From Bordetella sp. H567 (lineage in GTDB: Bacteria; Pseudomonadota; Gammaproteobacteria; Burkholderiales; Burkholderiaceae_B), in the NCBI RefSeq assembly GCF_001704295.1, contig NZ_CP012334.1, forward strand, positions 5,344,084 to 5,408,083: a DNA stretch of 64,000 nucleotides, read 5' to 3'. Position 1 is the stretch's first letter, and each line of letters starts with the position of its first letter. Positions 43,364-51,679 of the stretch are shown one piece after another. The translations under genes were made by a program, and so were the position numbers. The notes beneath the pieces are model-generated. The model saw only the letters and a program-made list of their open reading frames with translations, ran no database searches and was not told where the DNA came from.

Positions 43364-44521
43364 ATGTTCCACTACCCTCGCCCCGGGCTCGCGTCAGAGC
43401 TGGTGCAGTCGCTACGCGGCCAAACCCTATTCGGGGATGCGCCCAACGGTGTCTTCCTGGCCGCGCCGAGGCGAACCGGTAAATCCACCTTTCTCCAGGT
43501 CGACCTTACCCCCGCACTACAGGCGGCTGGCGTGGTAGTGACCTATGTAGACCTGTGGTCCGACCCACAGCGCGATCCGGCGCTGCTGATCGCCCGGGCC
43601 ATCGGCAAGACGCTCGCCGCCCAAGGCAATATCGTCGGCCGGGCCGCCAAAAAAGCCGGCCTGGCCAGCATCACACTGGCGGGCGTCAAATTCGATCTGG
43701 AAAAACTGGGCACGCTGGAGGGAGCGCCGCTGCCGGATGCGCTGCGAGCGCTGCATGAAGCCACGCAGGCGCCCGTGGCGCTGATCGTCGACGAAGCCCA
43801 GCATGCCCTGACAAGCGAGGCAGGCGAAGCCGTCATGGCCGCGCTGAAATCGGCCCGCGACCAGCTGAACCGGCCTTGGGAGGTCAACCTCATGCTGGTC
43901 ATGTCGGGCTCCGACCGGGACAAGCTGCTGCGGCTGGTCAATACCAACGGCGCTCCTTTTTACGGCTCGCAGATCACCCGCATGCCGCTGTTGGACAGCG
44001 GTTTCACCGACTTTATCGCCGAGCGCATCGAGGCGCAGCGCGCCGACCTGGGTCCAGTCGATCGCCGCGTGTTGTTCGAAGCGTTCCAGGTCTTCGGCCA
44101 TCGGCCGCAATTTTTCCTGCGCGCGCTGGAGCAGGCGCTCAGCCCCGTGGCGATGTTCGCGGGGCGCTTCGAGGACGCGGTATCGGCGGCGGCTAACCAG
44201 CAGCGCTTGGACGATGTCGCGCAGATGGAATCCGAATTCCTGGCGCTGAAGCCCTTGGAACAGGCGGTGCTATGGCGCATGCTGGAGCAAGGCGAACATT
44301 TCCGGCCGTATGACAGCGCCGCCTTGAAGTTCTACCGCGAGCAAAGCCACGACAAAGTCACGGCTGCCGCCGCACAGCGCGCGCTGGAATCCCTGCGGGC
44401 GCGTACGCCCGCGCTGGTATGGAAATCGGCGCGAGGGGAATATGCGGTCGATGATGCGGCAATGCATGCGTGGTATCGGCAACGCATCCAGGACGGCGCC
44501 TGGCCGCCGACGCTTCCTTAG
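43364..44521 (+). CDS. AAA-family ATP-binding protein (P-loop ATPase, unknown role)
   Basis: A 385-residue ATPase. The P-loop APRRTGKST is at about 33-41, Walker B VALIVDEAQ at about 137-145, and a sensor-like VMSGSDRDK at about 176-184. A helical and winged-helix-like C-terminus follows (LEQAVLWRMLEQGEHFRPYD ... YAVDDAAMHAWYRQRI). It resembles archaeal-type/STAND-like ATPases found singly in many proteobacteria. No partner nuclease, toxin or transposition gene is adjacent. It is preceded by a palindrome and low-GC DNA, suggesting acquisition. The function is unknown; a regulatory or defence ATPase is possible. Confidence 0.8.
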   Translation: MFHYPRPGLASELVQSLRGQTLFGDAPNGVFLAAPRRTGKSTFLQVDLTPALQAAGVVVTYVDLWSDPQRDPALLIARAIGKTLAAQGNIVGRAAKKAGLASITLAGVKFDLEKLGTLEGAPLPDALRALHEATQAPVALIVDEAQHALTSEAGEAVMAALKSARDQLNRPWEVNLMLVMSGSDRDKLLRLVNTNGAPFYGSQITRMPLLDSGFTDFIAERIEAQRADLGPVDRRVLFEAFQVFGHRPQFFLRALEQALSPVAMFAGRFEDAVSAAANQQRLDDVAQMESEFLALKPLEQAVLWRMLEQGEHFRPYDSAALKFYREQSHDKVTAAAAQRALESLRARTPALVWKSARGEYAVDDAAMHAWYRQRIQDGAWPPTLP

Positions 44522-44642
44522 ATGTGCCGGCACCACTCGCCGGCAACACCGCCGCCCTGCATCAAGCCACGGCACGCGCGGCGAATCCTATAATTGCCCG
44601 CTCGCATCGCACTCACGGACGGGCTCGCGGCCCGCGCCTGCC

Positions 44643-45209
44643 ATGACTTCCAGCTTCTACGACCCTTCCGCCGCCATTGCCCAGCGCATCAAGCAGGAGC
44701 GCGATACGCGCGGCTGGTCGCTCGCGGAACTGGCTGAAAGGTCCGGGGTTTCCAAGGCGATGATCAGCAAGATCGAGCGTGGCGAGGCCAGTCCCACGGC
44801 GACCATCCTGGGACGGCTATCGGGCGCGTTCGGCCAGCAGTTGTCGACGCTGTTGACGCTGGCCGAGCAATCCAGCGACCGCCTGCTGCGTGCGGAAGAC
44901 CAGCCGGTCTGGACCGACCCCGAAACGGGGTATGTGCGCCGCCGGCTGTCGCCGCCGAACGGCGGCGTGCTGGAGCTCCTTCGCATCGATCTGCCGCCCA
45001 ACGCCCGCGTTTCCTATCCGCCGGATGCGTTCACCTTCCAGCATCAGCAGATGTGGGTGCTGGAAGGCGTGCTGGTCTTCCAGGAAGGCGACGAAACGCA
45101 CACACTGAAAGCGGGCGATTGCCTGCAGCTGGGGCGGCCGTCGGCGTGCACCTTTTCCAATCCGGGCAAGAACCCTTGCGCTTACCTGATCGCACTGGCG
45201 AAGCGGTAG
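44643..45209 (+). CDS. XRE-family regulator with C-terminal cupin domain
   Basis: A 188-residue protein: HTH_XRE at about 11-66 (IKQERDTRGWSLAELAERSGVSKAMISKIERGEASPTATIL in parts), then a cupin at about 115-185 (HQQMWVLEGVLVFQEGDETHTLKAGDCLQLG in parts). This architecture senses small metabolites or metals through the cupin. The start MTSSFYD at 44643 is preferred; the frame to 44442 overlaps the ATPase gene. No obvious target is adjacent apart from itself and the RpiR gene. Confidence 0.88.
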   Translation: MTSSFYDPSAAIAQRIKQERDTRGWSLAELAERSGVSKAMISKIERGEASPTATILGRLSGAFGQQLSTLLTLAEQSSDRLLRAEDQPVWTDPETGYVRRRLSPPNGGVLELLRIDLPPNARVSYPPDAFTFQHQQMWVLEGVLVFQEGDETHTLKAGDCLQLGRPSACTFSNPGKNPCAYLIALAKR

Positions 45210-45304
45210 GCGATCGGCAGCACGCGCGCGCGAGATGATCGCGCCGCTACAATTTGCCCCACGCCCTTCGCCCCGCCTACGGATTTTCCACCGAACATCG
45301 CTCC

Positions 45305-46216
45305 ATGCCCCGCACTCGCAAAGCTACTCGGCCTGCCGCTCACGACGCCGTTTCCGCGCCGGCCACGGTATCAGTGCCGACCACACGGGCACGCATCCAG
45401 AACCTGCTGCCCGCGATGGGCCCCGCGGCGCAGCGCATCGCCGAATTCGTCATCGACCATCCCGACGAAGTCGTGCATATGTCGGTCAGCGAAGTCGCCG
45501 AACGCACGGAGTCCAGCGAAGGCAGCGTGGTGGGCTTCTGCAAGGCGGTGGGGGCCAAGGGCTTCCAGCAGCTGAAGATACTGCTGGCGCAGGAAATCGT
45601 GCAGCCGGTGCAGTACATCCACGAAGACCTGTCGCCGCGCGACGATGCGCCGGCGGTCATCGCGAAGATCTTCAACAGCAATATCCAGACGCTGCAGGCA
45701 ACGGCTTCCGTGCTCGACGCGGATGCCCTGGCGCGCGCGGTCAAGCTGATCAAGCGCGCCAAGCGCATCGAGATCTACGGCATCGGCAGCTCGGCCACCA
45801 TCGCCGAAGACGTCTACTACCGTATGCTGCGCATCGGCCTGAATGCCGTGGCGGTGACCGACTCGCATATCCAGGCGATCAGTGCCTCGCGCACCGGTCC
45901 GGACGTCGCCACGCTGACGATCTCCCATTCCGGCAGCACCTACGAAACCGTCCTGGCCACGCGCCTGGCCAAGGAGGCCGGCGCCCACACGATCTGCGTG
46001 ACCAACTTCGGCAAGTCGCCGATCCAGGCCTTCGCCGACGTGCTGCTGTACACCATGGCGCAGGAAACACGCTTCCGCACCGAAGCCATGACGAGCCGGC
46101 TGGCACAGTTGGCCATCATCGATACGCTGATCGCCTGCCTGGCGCTGGCGGACTACGACACGTCGGTGGACGTGCTCAAGAGCACCTGCGACGTGCTTTC
46201 GCTGAAGCGGTATTGA
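45305..46216 (+). CDS. MurR/RpiR-family transcriptional regulator
   Basis: A 303-residue regulator. N-terminal RpiR HTH about 35-105 (MGPAAQRIAEFVIDHPDEVVHMSVSEVAERTESSEGSVVGFCKAVG in parts) and a C-terminal SIS sugar-phosphate isomerase-like domain (RIEIYGIGSSATIAEDVYYRMLRIG in parts; LTISHSGSTYETV). Family members respond to phosphosugars. Start MPRTRK at 45305; an ATG 51 bp upstream is possible. Its target is unknown; the convergent HAD phosphatase next door is a possible functional partner. Confidence 0.88.
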   Translation: MPRTRKATRPAAHDAVSAPATVSVPTTRARIQNLLPAMGPAAQRIAEFVIDHPDEVVHMSVSEVAERTESSEGSVVGFCKAVGAKGFQQLKILLAQEIVQPVQYIHEDLSPRDDAPAVIAKIFNSNIQTLQATASVLDADALARAVKLIKRAKRIEIYGIGSSATIAEDVYYRMLRIGLNAVAVTDSHIQAISASRTGPDVATLTISHSGSTYETVLATRLAKEAGAHTICVTNFGKSPIQAFADVLLYTMAQETRFRTEAMTSRLAQLAIIDTLIACLALADYDTSVDVLKSTCDVLSLKRY

Positions 46217-46248
46217 AGCCCCTCGACGCTTGCTTGGGATAACACCCG

Positions 46249-47103
46249 CTATCCGACGCTAGCCAGCCTGCTCATCTCCGGCAAGGCCGCATGCGCGGGC
46301 ACCGCGCACGCCATCAAGTCCGCCAGCGTCGCCGCATCCGCATGCTGCCCGTCGCCCACCAGCAGATAGCGCAGCCCGGCGCGCACCGCGCCCAGTGCAT
46401 CGGTGTCCGGGTTATCGCCGATCACCAGCACGTCCTCGCGCCGCCGCCCCAGGCGGCGCAGTCCCTCTTCGAACATGGCCGGGCCCGGCTTGCCCACCAC
46501 ATGCGAGGGCTGGCAGCCGGAACTGATCATCACGGCCTGCATGAGCGCGCCCGTTTCCGGCACCACCCAGCCGTCCGGGCCAGGATGGCTGGCGTCCGCG
46601 TTGCTGACCAGCAGCCGCGCGCCGCGCTTGAGTTGCCGCGTGACCCTTTCCAGCGCGGCATAGTTGAAGCGCTTGTCCAGCATCAGCACGACGATGTCGG
46701 CCGCGTCGTTCACGAGATGGCATCCGCTTTGGACGGCGTAGCGCCTGAGCCCCACCGAGGCGCACAACAGCACGCGCGCGTCGGGATGCCGCGCGCGCAG
46801 GTAGCGGATCGTCATTTCCCCCGCCAGCACCAGCCTGTCGGCATCGATGGACAGGCCGACTGAACGCAATCGCCGCGCCATCTGCCCCGCGGTATGCGTG
46901 GAATTGTTGGACACCACGACATAGCGGTCATGGTAGGCGCGCAGCAGGTCGGCCGCGCCTGCCACGGGTTCGCGCTCGCGCATCAAGGTGCCGTCCAGGT
47001 CCAGGATCAGGGCGGGACGCCCCGCTGTCCATGGCGGGTCGACCGGTATTGCCGGACTGGCCGGCCGGCCATCGAGCCGGGGGCGGAAAGCGGAAATCGT
47101 CAT
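46249..47103 (-). CDS. HAD-superfamily (NagD-like, class IIA) sugar phosphatase
   Basis: A 284-residue HAD-IIA protein: motif I LILDLDGTLMRE (DxD, about 33-44), motif II VVSNNSTHTAGQMARRL, cap domain, then the motif III/IV region GKPGPAMFEEGLRRL and VIGDNPDTDALGA. It should dephosphorylate small sugar or nucleoside phosphates. Convergent with the RpiR regulator (32-bp gap) and divergent from the phospholipase. Confidence 0.88.
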   Translation of the reverse strand: MTISAFRPRLDGRPASPAIPVDPPWTAGRPALILDLDGTLMREREPVAGAADLLRAYHDRYVVVSNNSTHTAGQMARRLRSVGLSIDADRLVLAGEMTIRYLRARHPDARVLLCASVGLRRYAVQSGCHLVNDAADIVVLMLDKRFNYAALERVTRQLKRGARLLVSNADASHPGPDGWVVPETGALMQAVMISSGCQPSHVVGKPGPAMFEEGLRRLGRRREDVLVIGDNPDTDALGAVRAGLRYLLVGDGQHADAATLADLMACAVPAHAALPEMSRLASVG

Positions 47104-47331
47104 GGCGAATGCATCGCTCGCAGGTAATCGTCAAGGAACAGGAAGGCGCGCCCCGCAGCGCGCATCCGATGCGGCATTCTATTTGAGAAATGTTCAGTGT
47201 CACAAACATTTTGTCTGAAATATGTTCATTAGCTTGTCACGTTGGCGCACCACACTTGCCCACGACTCCCATCCCGTCGAGCGAGGCAGGCGGGCAGCGG
47301 GCTTCCCCCCACCAACAACTCTCTGAAGGCC
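47104..47331. promoter_or_regulatory. Divergent HAD/phospholipase promoter region with inverted repeat and Pho-box-like site
   Basis: AAATGTT (47188-47194) and AACATTT (47205-47211) are inverted arms around a 10-base spacer. Overlapping them, 47211-47228 (TTGTCTGAAATATGTTCA) matches the E. coli Pho-box consensus CTGTCATAAATCTGTCAT at about 11 of 18 positions, including the central AAAT. The stretch is AT-rich, unlike its surroundings. Confidence 0.45.
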
Positions 47332-49497
47332 ATGAACAAGCTCAATCGACGCACATTCCTGACGGGCACGGCGAAGTCGGCCGGTGCCGCCCTGGCGCTG
47401 AACATGCTGCCCCCCAGCATTGCCCGCGCCCTTTCCATCGACGCCAAGGTAGAAACCGGCACCATCCAGGACATCAAGCACATCGTCATCCTGATGCTGG
47501 AAAACCGCGGCTTCGACCACTACTTCGGCACGCTGCGCGGCGTGCGCGGCTACGGCGACCGCTTCCCGACGCCGCTGCCCAGCGGCAAGGACGTCTGGTT
47601 CCAGCAGGACGCCACGGGCCTGGAAATCCCGCCGTACCACATGGACAGCACGAAGGTGAAGGCGCTGCAATCGCCCGGCACGCCGCACAGCTTCTCGGAC
47701 ATGCAGGCCGCCTGGGGCCAGGGCCGCTCGGGCTACTGGCCGCAGTTCAAGACCAAGTACACGATGGGCTATCTGGGCCGCAGCGACATCCCCTTCCACT
47801 TCGCGCTGGCCGAAGCCTTCACGATCTGCGACGGCTATCACTGCTCGGTCACCAGCGGCACCGACCCCAACCGCGTGGTGTTCTTCTCGGGCTCGGGCTT
47901 CGACCCCAGCCTGGCGAAGATGGGCATCAACAGCGACGACCGCACCTCCGAACCCAACAACAACCGCTGCTGGATCACGGGCACGATGCCCTCGCCGGGA
48001 TACAAGTACCCCGACAACGCGCTGACCTGGCACAGCCTGCCCAAGGTGCTGGAAGACGCCGGCGTGGACTGGAAGATCTACCAGGACCCCAACGACAACT
48101 GGACCGGCGCCATGCACGGCGGCCTGGCCTTCGCCGACTTCCGCAATGCCAAGCCCGGCGACCCGCTGTACGAAAAGGGCCTGAAGCTGTACACCATCGC
48201 GGACCTGAAGCAGGACGTGGAGGCAGATCGCTTGCCCCAGGTGTCCTGGCTGCTGTGCACCGCCGCCAATTCGGAGCATTCCGGCAACAGCGACCCCGCC
48301 ATCGGCGCCAACTACACGGCCCAGGTGCTGGACGCCCTGACCGCCAATCCCGAAGTCTGGGCCAAGACCGCGTTCTTCCTGACCTACGACGAGAACGACG
48401 GCCTCTTCGATCACGTGCCCCCGCCCGCGCCGCCTTCGTACAACGCCGATGGCACCCTGGCCGGCAAGGCGACCTTCCCGCTGGACGGCGAGTATTTCTC
48501 TGACCCGACCAGCAAGTACCGCAACAAGCTGGACACCATCGGCGGCAGCCTGCGCCCCTGGGGCCTGAGCGCGCGCGTACCGATGTATGTGATTTCGCCG
48601 TGGAGCAAGGGCGGATGGGTGAATTCGCAGGTGTTCGACCACACCTCGATCAGCCTCTTCCTGGAAAAGCGCTTCAACCTCACGGTCGATGCCGTCAGCC
48701 CGTGGCATCGCGCGGTGTGCGGCGACCTGACCACCTGCTTCGATTTCCAATCGCCCAACGATCCGACGTTCCCGGCGCTGCCCGACACCAGCAACTACAA
48801 GGCCGTGCTGGCCGCGCAGAACAAGCTGCCCACGGCCAATCCGCCCGCCACGCCCGAGGCGCTATACCAGGAAAAGGGCGTGCGTCCCTCGCGCGCGCTG
48901 CCGTATGAGCTGAACACGTACGCCCAGGTGCAGGATGACGGTCGCACCGTGACCCTGACGTTCGAGAACACCGGCACGCAGGCCGCCGTGTTCCATGTCT
49001 ATGATCGCAACCACCTGGACCGCATCCCGCGCCGCTACACGGTCGAAGCGGGCAAGTCGCTGCAGGACGCGTGGGACACAAGCGCGGACGCCGGCAAGTA
49101 CAACCTGTGGGTCTACAGCACCAACGGTTTCGTGCGCACCTTCGCGGGCAACGCCAGCGCCTACCAGGATGCCGGCTTCCAGCCGGAAGTCATCCGCATC
49201 CATTACCAGGCGAAGGCCGGCCGCATGAACATAAAGCTGAGGAACATGGGCAAGCCCGGCGGCAAGGGCAACAAGGAAAACGACACGTTGACCGTGACGG
49301 CCAATGCCTACCGCACCGACGGCCCCTGGGTTGTCAAGGTCACCGAGGAAGGTACGCTGGAGTGGGACCTGAGCGACACCGGCAACTGGTACGACTTCAC
49401 CGTCACGGGCGCGGACGGCTTCGAGCGGCGCTTCGCGGGCCGCATGGAAACGGGCCGCGATAGCGTCTCCGATCCGGCGATGGCGGTGCACCTGTAG
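47332..49497 (+). CDS. Phosphocholine-specific phospholipase C, Tat-exported
   Basis: A 721-residue member of the bacterial phospholipase C/acid phosphatase family. The twin-arginine signal LNRRTFLTGTAKSAGAALALN covers about residues 4-24. The catalytic domain opens with HIVILMLENRGFDHYFGTL (metal/nucleophile region: E-N-R-G-F-D-H), with PHSFSDMQAAWGQG, DYHCS-like CDGYHCSVTSGTDPNR and LTYDENDGLFDHVPPP. Two C-terminal beta-domains (about 525-721) are as in PlcH/PlcN. It cleaves phosphatidylcholine-type lipids to diacylglycerol and phosphocholine. In Pseudomonas these enzymes fold in the cytoplasm, use Tat and then cross the outer membrane by type II secretion. The gsp operon starts 230 bp downstream, supporting that route here. 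Confidence 0.92.
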   Translation: MNKLNRRTFLTGTAKSAGAALALNMLPPSIARALSIDAKVETGTIQDIKHIVILMLENRGFDHYFGTLRGVRGYGDRFPTPLPSGKDVWFQQDATGLEIPPYHMDSTKVKALQSPGTPHSFSDMQAAWGQGRSGYWPQFKTKYTMGYLGRSDIPFHFALAEAFTICDGYHCSVTSGTDPNRVVFFSGSGFDPSLAKMGINSDDRTSEPNNNRCWITGTMPSPGYKYPDNALTWHSLPKVLEDAGVDWKIYQDPNDNWTGAMHGGLAFADFRNAKPGDPLYEKGLKLYTIADLKQDVEADRLPQVSWLLCTAANSEHSGNSDPAIGANYTAQVLDALTANPEVWAKTAFFLTYDENDGLFDHVPPPAPPSYNADGTLAGKATFPLDGEYFSDPTSKYRNKLDTIGGSLRPWGLSARVPMYVISPWSKGGWVNSQVFDHTSISLFLEKRFNLTVDAVSPWHRAVCGDLTTCFDFQSPNDPTFPALPDTSNYKAVLAAQNKLPTANPPATPEALYQEKGVRPSRALPYELNTYAQVQDDGRTVTLTFENTGTQAAVFHVYDRNHLDRIPRRYTVEAGKSLQDAWDTSADAGKYNLWVYSTNGFVRTFAGNASAYQDAGFQPEVIRIHYQAKAGRMNIKLRNMGKPGGKGNKENDTLTVTANAYRTDGPWVVKVTEEGTLEWDLSDTGNWYDFTVTGADGFERRFAGRMETGRDSVSDPAMAVHL

Positions 49498-49650
49498 GAC
49501 GGTAGAGGGGCGAGCGCGCAAGCGCTCGCATGCACCGCGGCGTATTGGCATCTTGCCGATACGCCGCGGCCTGTATCCAGCCTTCGTATCGACGAACCGG
49601 CGAGCGAGGCGGTCGATAAGCGCGGTGGCCGCGTCTGCTAAGCCAGCCCT

Positions 49651-49720
49651 TGTTGCTGTCGATGATCCAGCCGGTGTTGCTGTCGATGATCCAGCGGTGT
49701 TGCGGCCGACGATCCGCCCG
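49651..49720. repeat. 24-bp tandem repeat downstream of gspC
   Basis: TGTTGCTGTCGATGATCCAG occurs at 49651-49670 and 49675-49694 (24-bp period), followed by a degraded third unit (TGTTGCGGCCGACGATCCG from 49698). It lies between the convergent ends of the phospholipase gene and gspC, in a 229-bp gap with no gene. Confidence 0.8.
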
Positions 49721-49726
49721 CTATTC

Positions 49727-50191
49727 CTACCGGTGAACCGGCACGAAGCCCGGCGAGACCAACGGCGGTTCGGCGGGCGCCGCCACGCGGATGCTTTGTC
49801 CGCCCTGGTCCAGTACCACGCCGGCGCGTTCGACGCGGGCCAGCGTGACGCCATCGACGATGGCCTGGCCCACGCGATAAGCACGCGGCTCGCCGCCGTC
49901 TATCGCCAGGATGGCCGCGCCATGCGCGCCGGCCGCGATCAACCCCAGCACGCTGACTTTTACCGGCGCGGCCGACGTGCCGAACCAGCCCGCCACGGCG
50001 GCCGTGTCGCCCGTGGCCACGCGTGGCGCGTCCAGCATGGGCGGCAGGGTGTCGGCGCGCGGCGCCAGCAGGATCGCGCCCCAGATGCCTGCGCCGGCGG
50101 CCAGGGCGAGCACCGCCACCCCGCGCGCCAACCGGGCGGGGTCTATACGTTGCGGCATGTAACGATGGGCGGAGCCGAGGATCATGGACAT
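49727..50191 (-). CDS. gspC: Type II secretion system protein GspC (short form)
   Basis: A 154-residue inner-membrane protein: short cytoplasmic head, one span (VAVLALAAGAGIWGAILLAP, about 25-44), then a periplasmic homology region (WFGTSAAPVKVSVLGLIAAGAHGAAILAIDGGEPRAYRVGQAI in parts), which binds the secretin N0 domain. The C-terminal PDZ or coiled-coil domain of longer GspC proteins is absent. Unusually it is divergent from the rest of the gsp operon. Start at 50191 (MSMILGS), or two codons later at 50185. Confidence 0.82.
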   Translation of the reverse strand: MSMILGSAHRYMPQRIDPARLARGVAVLALAAGAGIWGAILLAPRADTLPPMLDAPRVATGDTAAVAGWFGTSAAPVKVSVLGLIAAGAHGAAILAIDGGEPRAYRVGQAIVDGVTLARVERAGVVLDQGGQSIRVAAPAEPPLVSPGFVPVHR

Positions 50192-50313
50192 ATCACTGTC
50201 ATTCGAACCCACGATGATAGGGCCCGCATATGACAGAACTCCGAACTTGTTGTGACAGCGAAACGCAAGGCGCCCCGCGTCCCGGCCGGCCCGCAACAGG
50301 ACTGGAAACGAGG
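50192..50313. promoter_or_regulatory. gspC/gspG divergent promoter with TGTCA-type repeats
   Basis: CTGTCAT occurs at 50196-50202 (plus). On the minus strand CTGTCAC (50258-50252) and CTGTCAT (50236-50230) are exactly 22 bp apart, twice the 11-bp period of Pho-box units; the middle unit is poorly conserved. This would place a Pho-like array about 40-70 bp upstream of gspC. AGG before the gspG ATG at 50314 acts as its ribosome site. Confidence 0.45.
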
Positions 50314-50778
50314 ATGAATCACATGAAACCATGCGGCGCGAAATACATGGGCCGGCGCACCGGCCGGCACGCCCAGCGCGGCTTTTCCCTGATCGAGATC
50401 ATGGTCGTGGTCGTGATCATGGGCATTCTGGCCGGGCTGGTCGTTCCCAACCTGCTGCGGCGCCCCGACCAGGCCCGCGCCGTGGCGGCACGCCAGGACA
50501 TCTCCAGCCTCCTGCAGGCGCTCAAGCTCTATCGCCTGGATAACGGCCACTATCCCAACGCCACGCAGGGATTGCAGGCGCTGGTGCAGCAGCCCGCCGA
50601 CGAAAAGCTGCCGGGTTGGCACAGCTATCTGGACCGCCTGCCGAACGACCCCTGGGGCCACCCCTACCAGTATCTGAATCCCGGCGTGAAAGGCGAAATC
50701 GATGTGTTTTCCCTGGGCGCGGACAACAAACCCGGCGGAGAAGACAGTGACGCGGACATCGGCTCCTGGAACGTGTAG
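50314..50778 (+). CDS. gspG: Type II secretion major pseudopilin
   Basis: A 154-residue pseudopilin. The prepilin-peptidase site is RG/FSLIEIMVVVVIMGILAGLVVPNLL (in parts) with Glu5 present. The globular part carries the GspG signature YRLDNGHYPNATQGLQALVQQP, PNDPWGHPYQY and DVFSLGADNKPGGEDSDADIGSWN (calcium-binding loop, in parts). The leader before the cleavage is long and basic (about 24 residues). First gene of gspGHIJKLMNDEF. The start at 50314 is preferred because GAGG precedes it. Confidence 0.95.
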   Translation: MNHMKPCGAKYMGRRTGRHAQRGFSLIEIMVVVVIMGILAGLVVPNLLRRPDQARAVAARQDISSLLQALKLYRLDNGHYPNATQGLQALVQQPADEKLPGWHSYLDRLPNDPWGHPYQYLNPGVKGEIDVFSLGADNKPGGEDSDADIGSWNV

Positions 50779-51283
50779 GGCGGCCGCGTCTTGCGGCAGC
50801 AGTGGACGGCAAGCCGGCTTCACCCTCATCGAGATGATGGTGGTGGTCGCGATCATCGCCATCGTCACCACCGCCGTGGGCCTGTCCTTCCCCAAGCGGG
50901 ACGACCAGCCGCTGGCGCGCGACGCGCAGCGCCTGTCGCGCCTGTTTGCGCTGGCGCAGACCGAGGCGCGCGCGGGCGGACGCGCCATTACCTGGCGGGC
51001 CGACGGCCAGGGCTACCGCTTCACGCGCCGTCCGGTGTGGACTCCCGGCAACGCCGCGGCCACCGTCAGGCAGGCCCCGCCGCCCGACGACTTTCGCGAC
51101 GACGAGAGCCTGCGGCCGCGCCGCTGGGAAGCGGCCAATGTCCGCGTGCAGGCGGACTCCGACCAGGCCGGTGTTTTCCCGCCGGAATGGATCGCCCCGC
51201 CCATGCGGGTGGAACTGAGCGATGACTTCCAACGCATCGCGATCGTGCGGGACGCCGCCGGACGCTATGCGCTGCAACCATGA
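50747..51283 (+). CDS. gspH: Type II secretion minor pseudopilin
   Basis: A 178-residue pseudopilin with cleavage motif AG/FTLIEMMVVVAIIAIVTTAVGLSFP (in parts) and Glu5 present; the GspH/FimT-type globular domain continues to VELSDDFQRIAIVRD. The proposed GTG start at 50747 lies inside the gspG 3' end and has GGCGGAG at good spacing; an in-frame ATG at 50702 is a weaker choice. The overlap implies coupled translation with gspG. It overlaps gspI by four bases. Confidence 0.88.
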   Translation: MTRTSAPGTCRAAASCGSSGRQAGFTLIEMMVVVAIIAIVTTAVGLSFPKRDDQPLARDAQRLSRLFALAQTEARAGGRAITWRADGQGYRFTRRPVWTPGNAAATVRQAPPPDDFRDDESLRPRRWEAANVRVQADSDQAGVFPPEWIAPPMRVELSDDFQRIAIVRDAAGRYALQP

Positions 51284-51654
51284 ATCCGCACGGCAACCAG
51301 AAGGGCTTTTCGCTGCTGGAGGTGCTGGTGGCGCTGGCCATCATCGCCATCGCGCTCGCCGCCTGCGTGCGCGCGGCGGGGCAGATCGCGACCGGCCAGG
51401 CGCAACTGCGCGACCGCGCGCTGGCGCTGGTGGCGGCGGAAAATACGCTGGCCGAGCTGCGCGCGCAGCGGGCATTCCCGCCGCCGGGCGATCTGCGCAC
51501 GCCCTGCCCGCAGGGTCCCCTGGCGCTTGTCTGTACCAGCCATGTCGAGAACACGTCGTACAAGGACATGCGCCAGGTGACGGTGCGTGTCACGGCCGGC
51601 GGCCAGGGACCCCAACTGGCGCAGCTGCGCGGCCTATTGAGCGCGCGTCCATGA
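51280..51654 (+). CDS. gspI: Type II secretion minor pseudopilin
   Basis: A 124-residue pseudopilin: short leader MNPHGNQKG, then FSLLEVLVALAIIAIALAACVRA with Glu5, and the GspI globular region ALVAAENTLAELRAQRAFPPPG. It forms the tip complex with GspJ and GspK. Its ATG overlaps the gspH stop (ATGA). Confidence 0.93.
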   Translation: MNPHGNQKGFSLLEVLVALAIIAIALAACVRAAGQIATGQAQLRDRALALVAAENTLAELRAQRAFPPPGDLRTPCPQGPLALVCTSHVENTSYKDMRQVTVRVTAGGQGPQLAQLRGLLSARP

Positions 51655-51679
51655 GCGCCGGCGACAGGTGGGTACACCA

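Noticed and set aside
49553-50233. 226-codon plus-strand frame opposite gspC
   Set aside because: Its repeated VAVDDPAG comes from the 24-bp repeat; gspC on the other strand has the convincing span and homology region.
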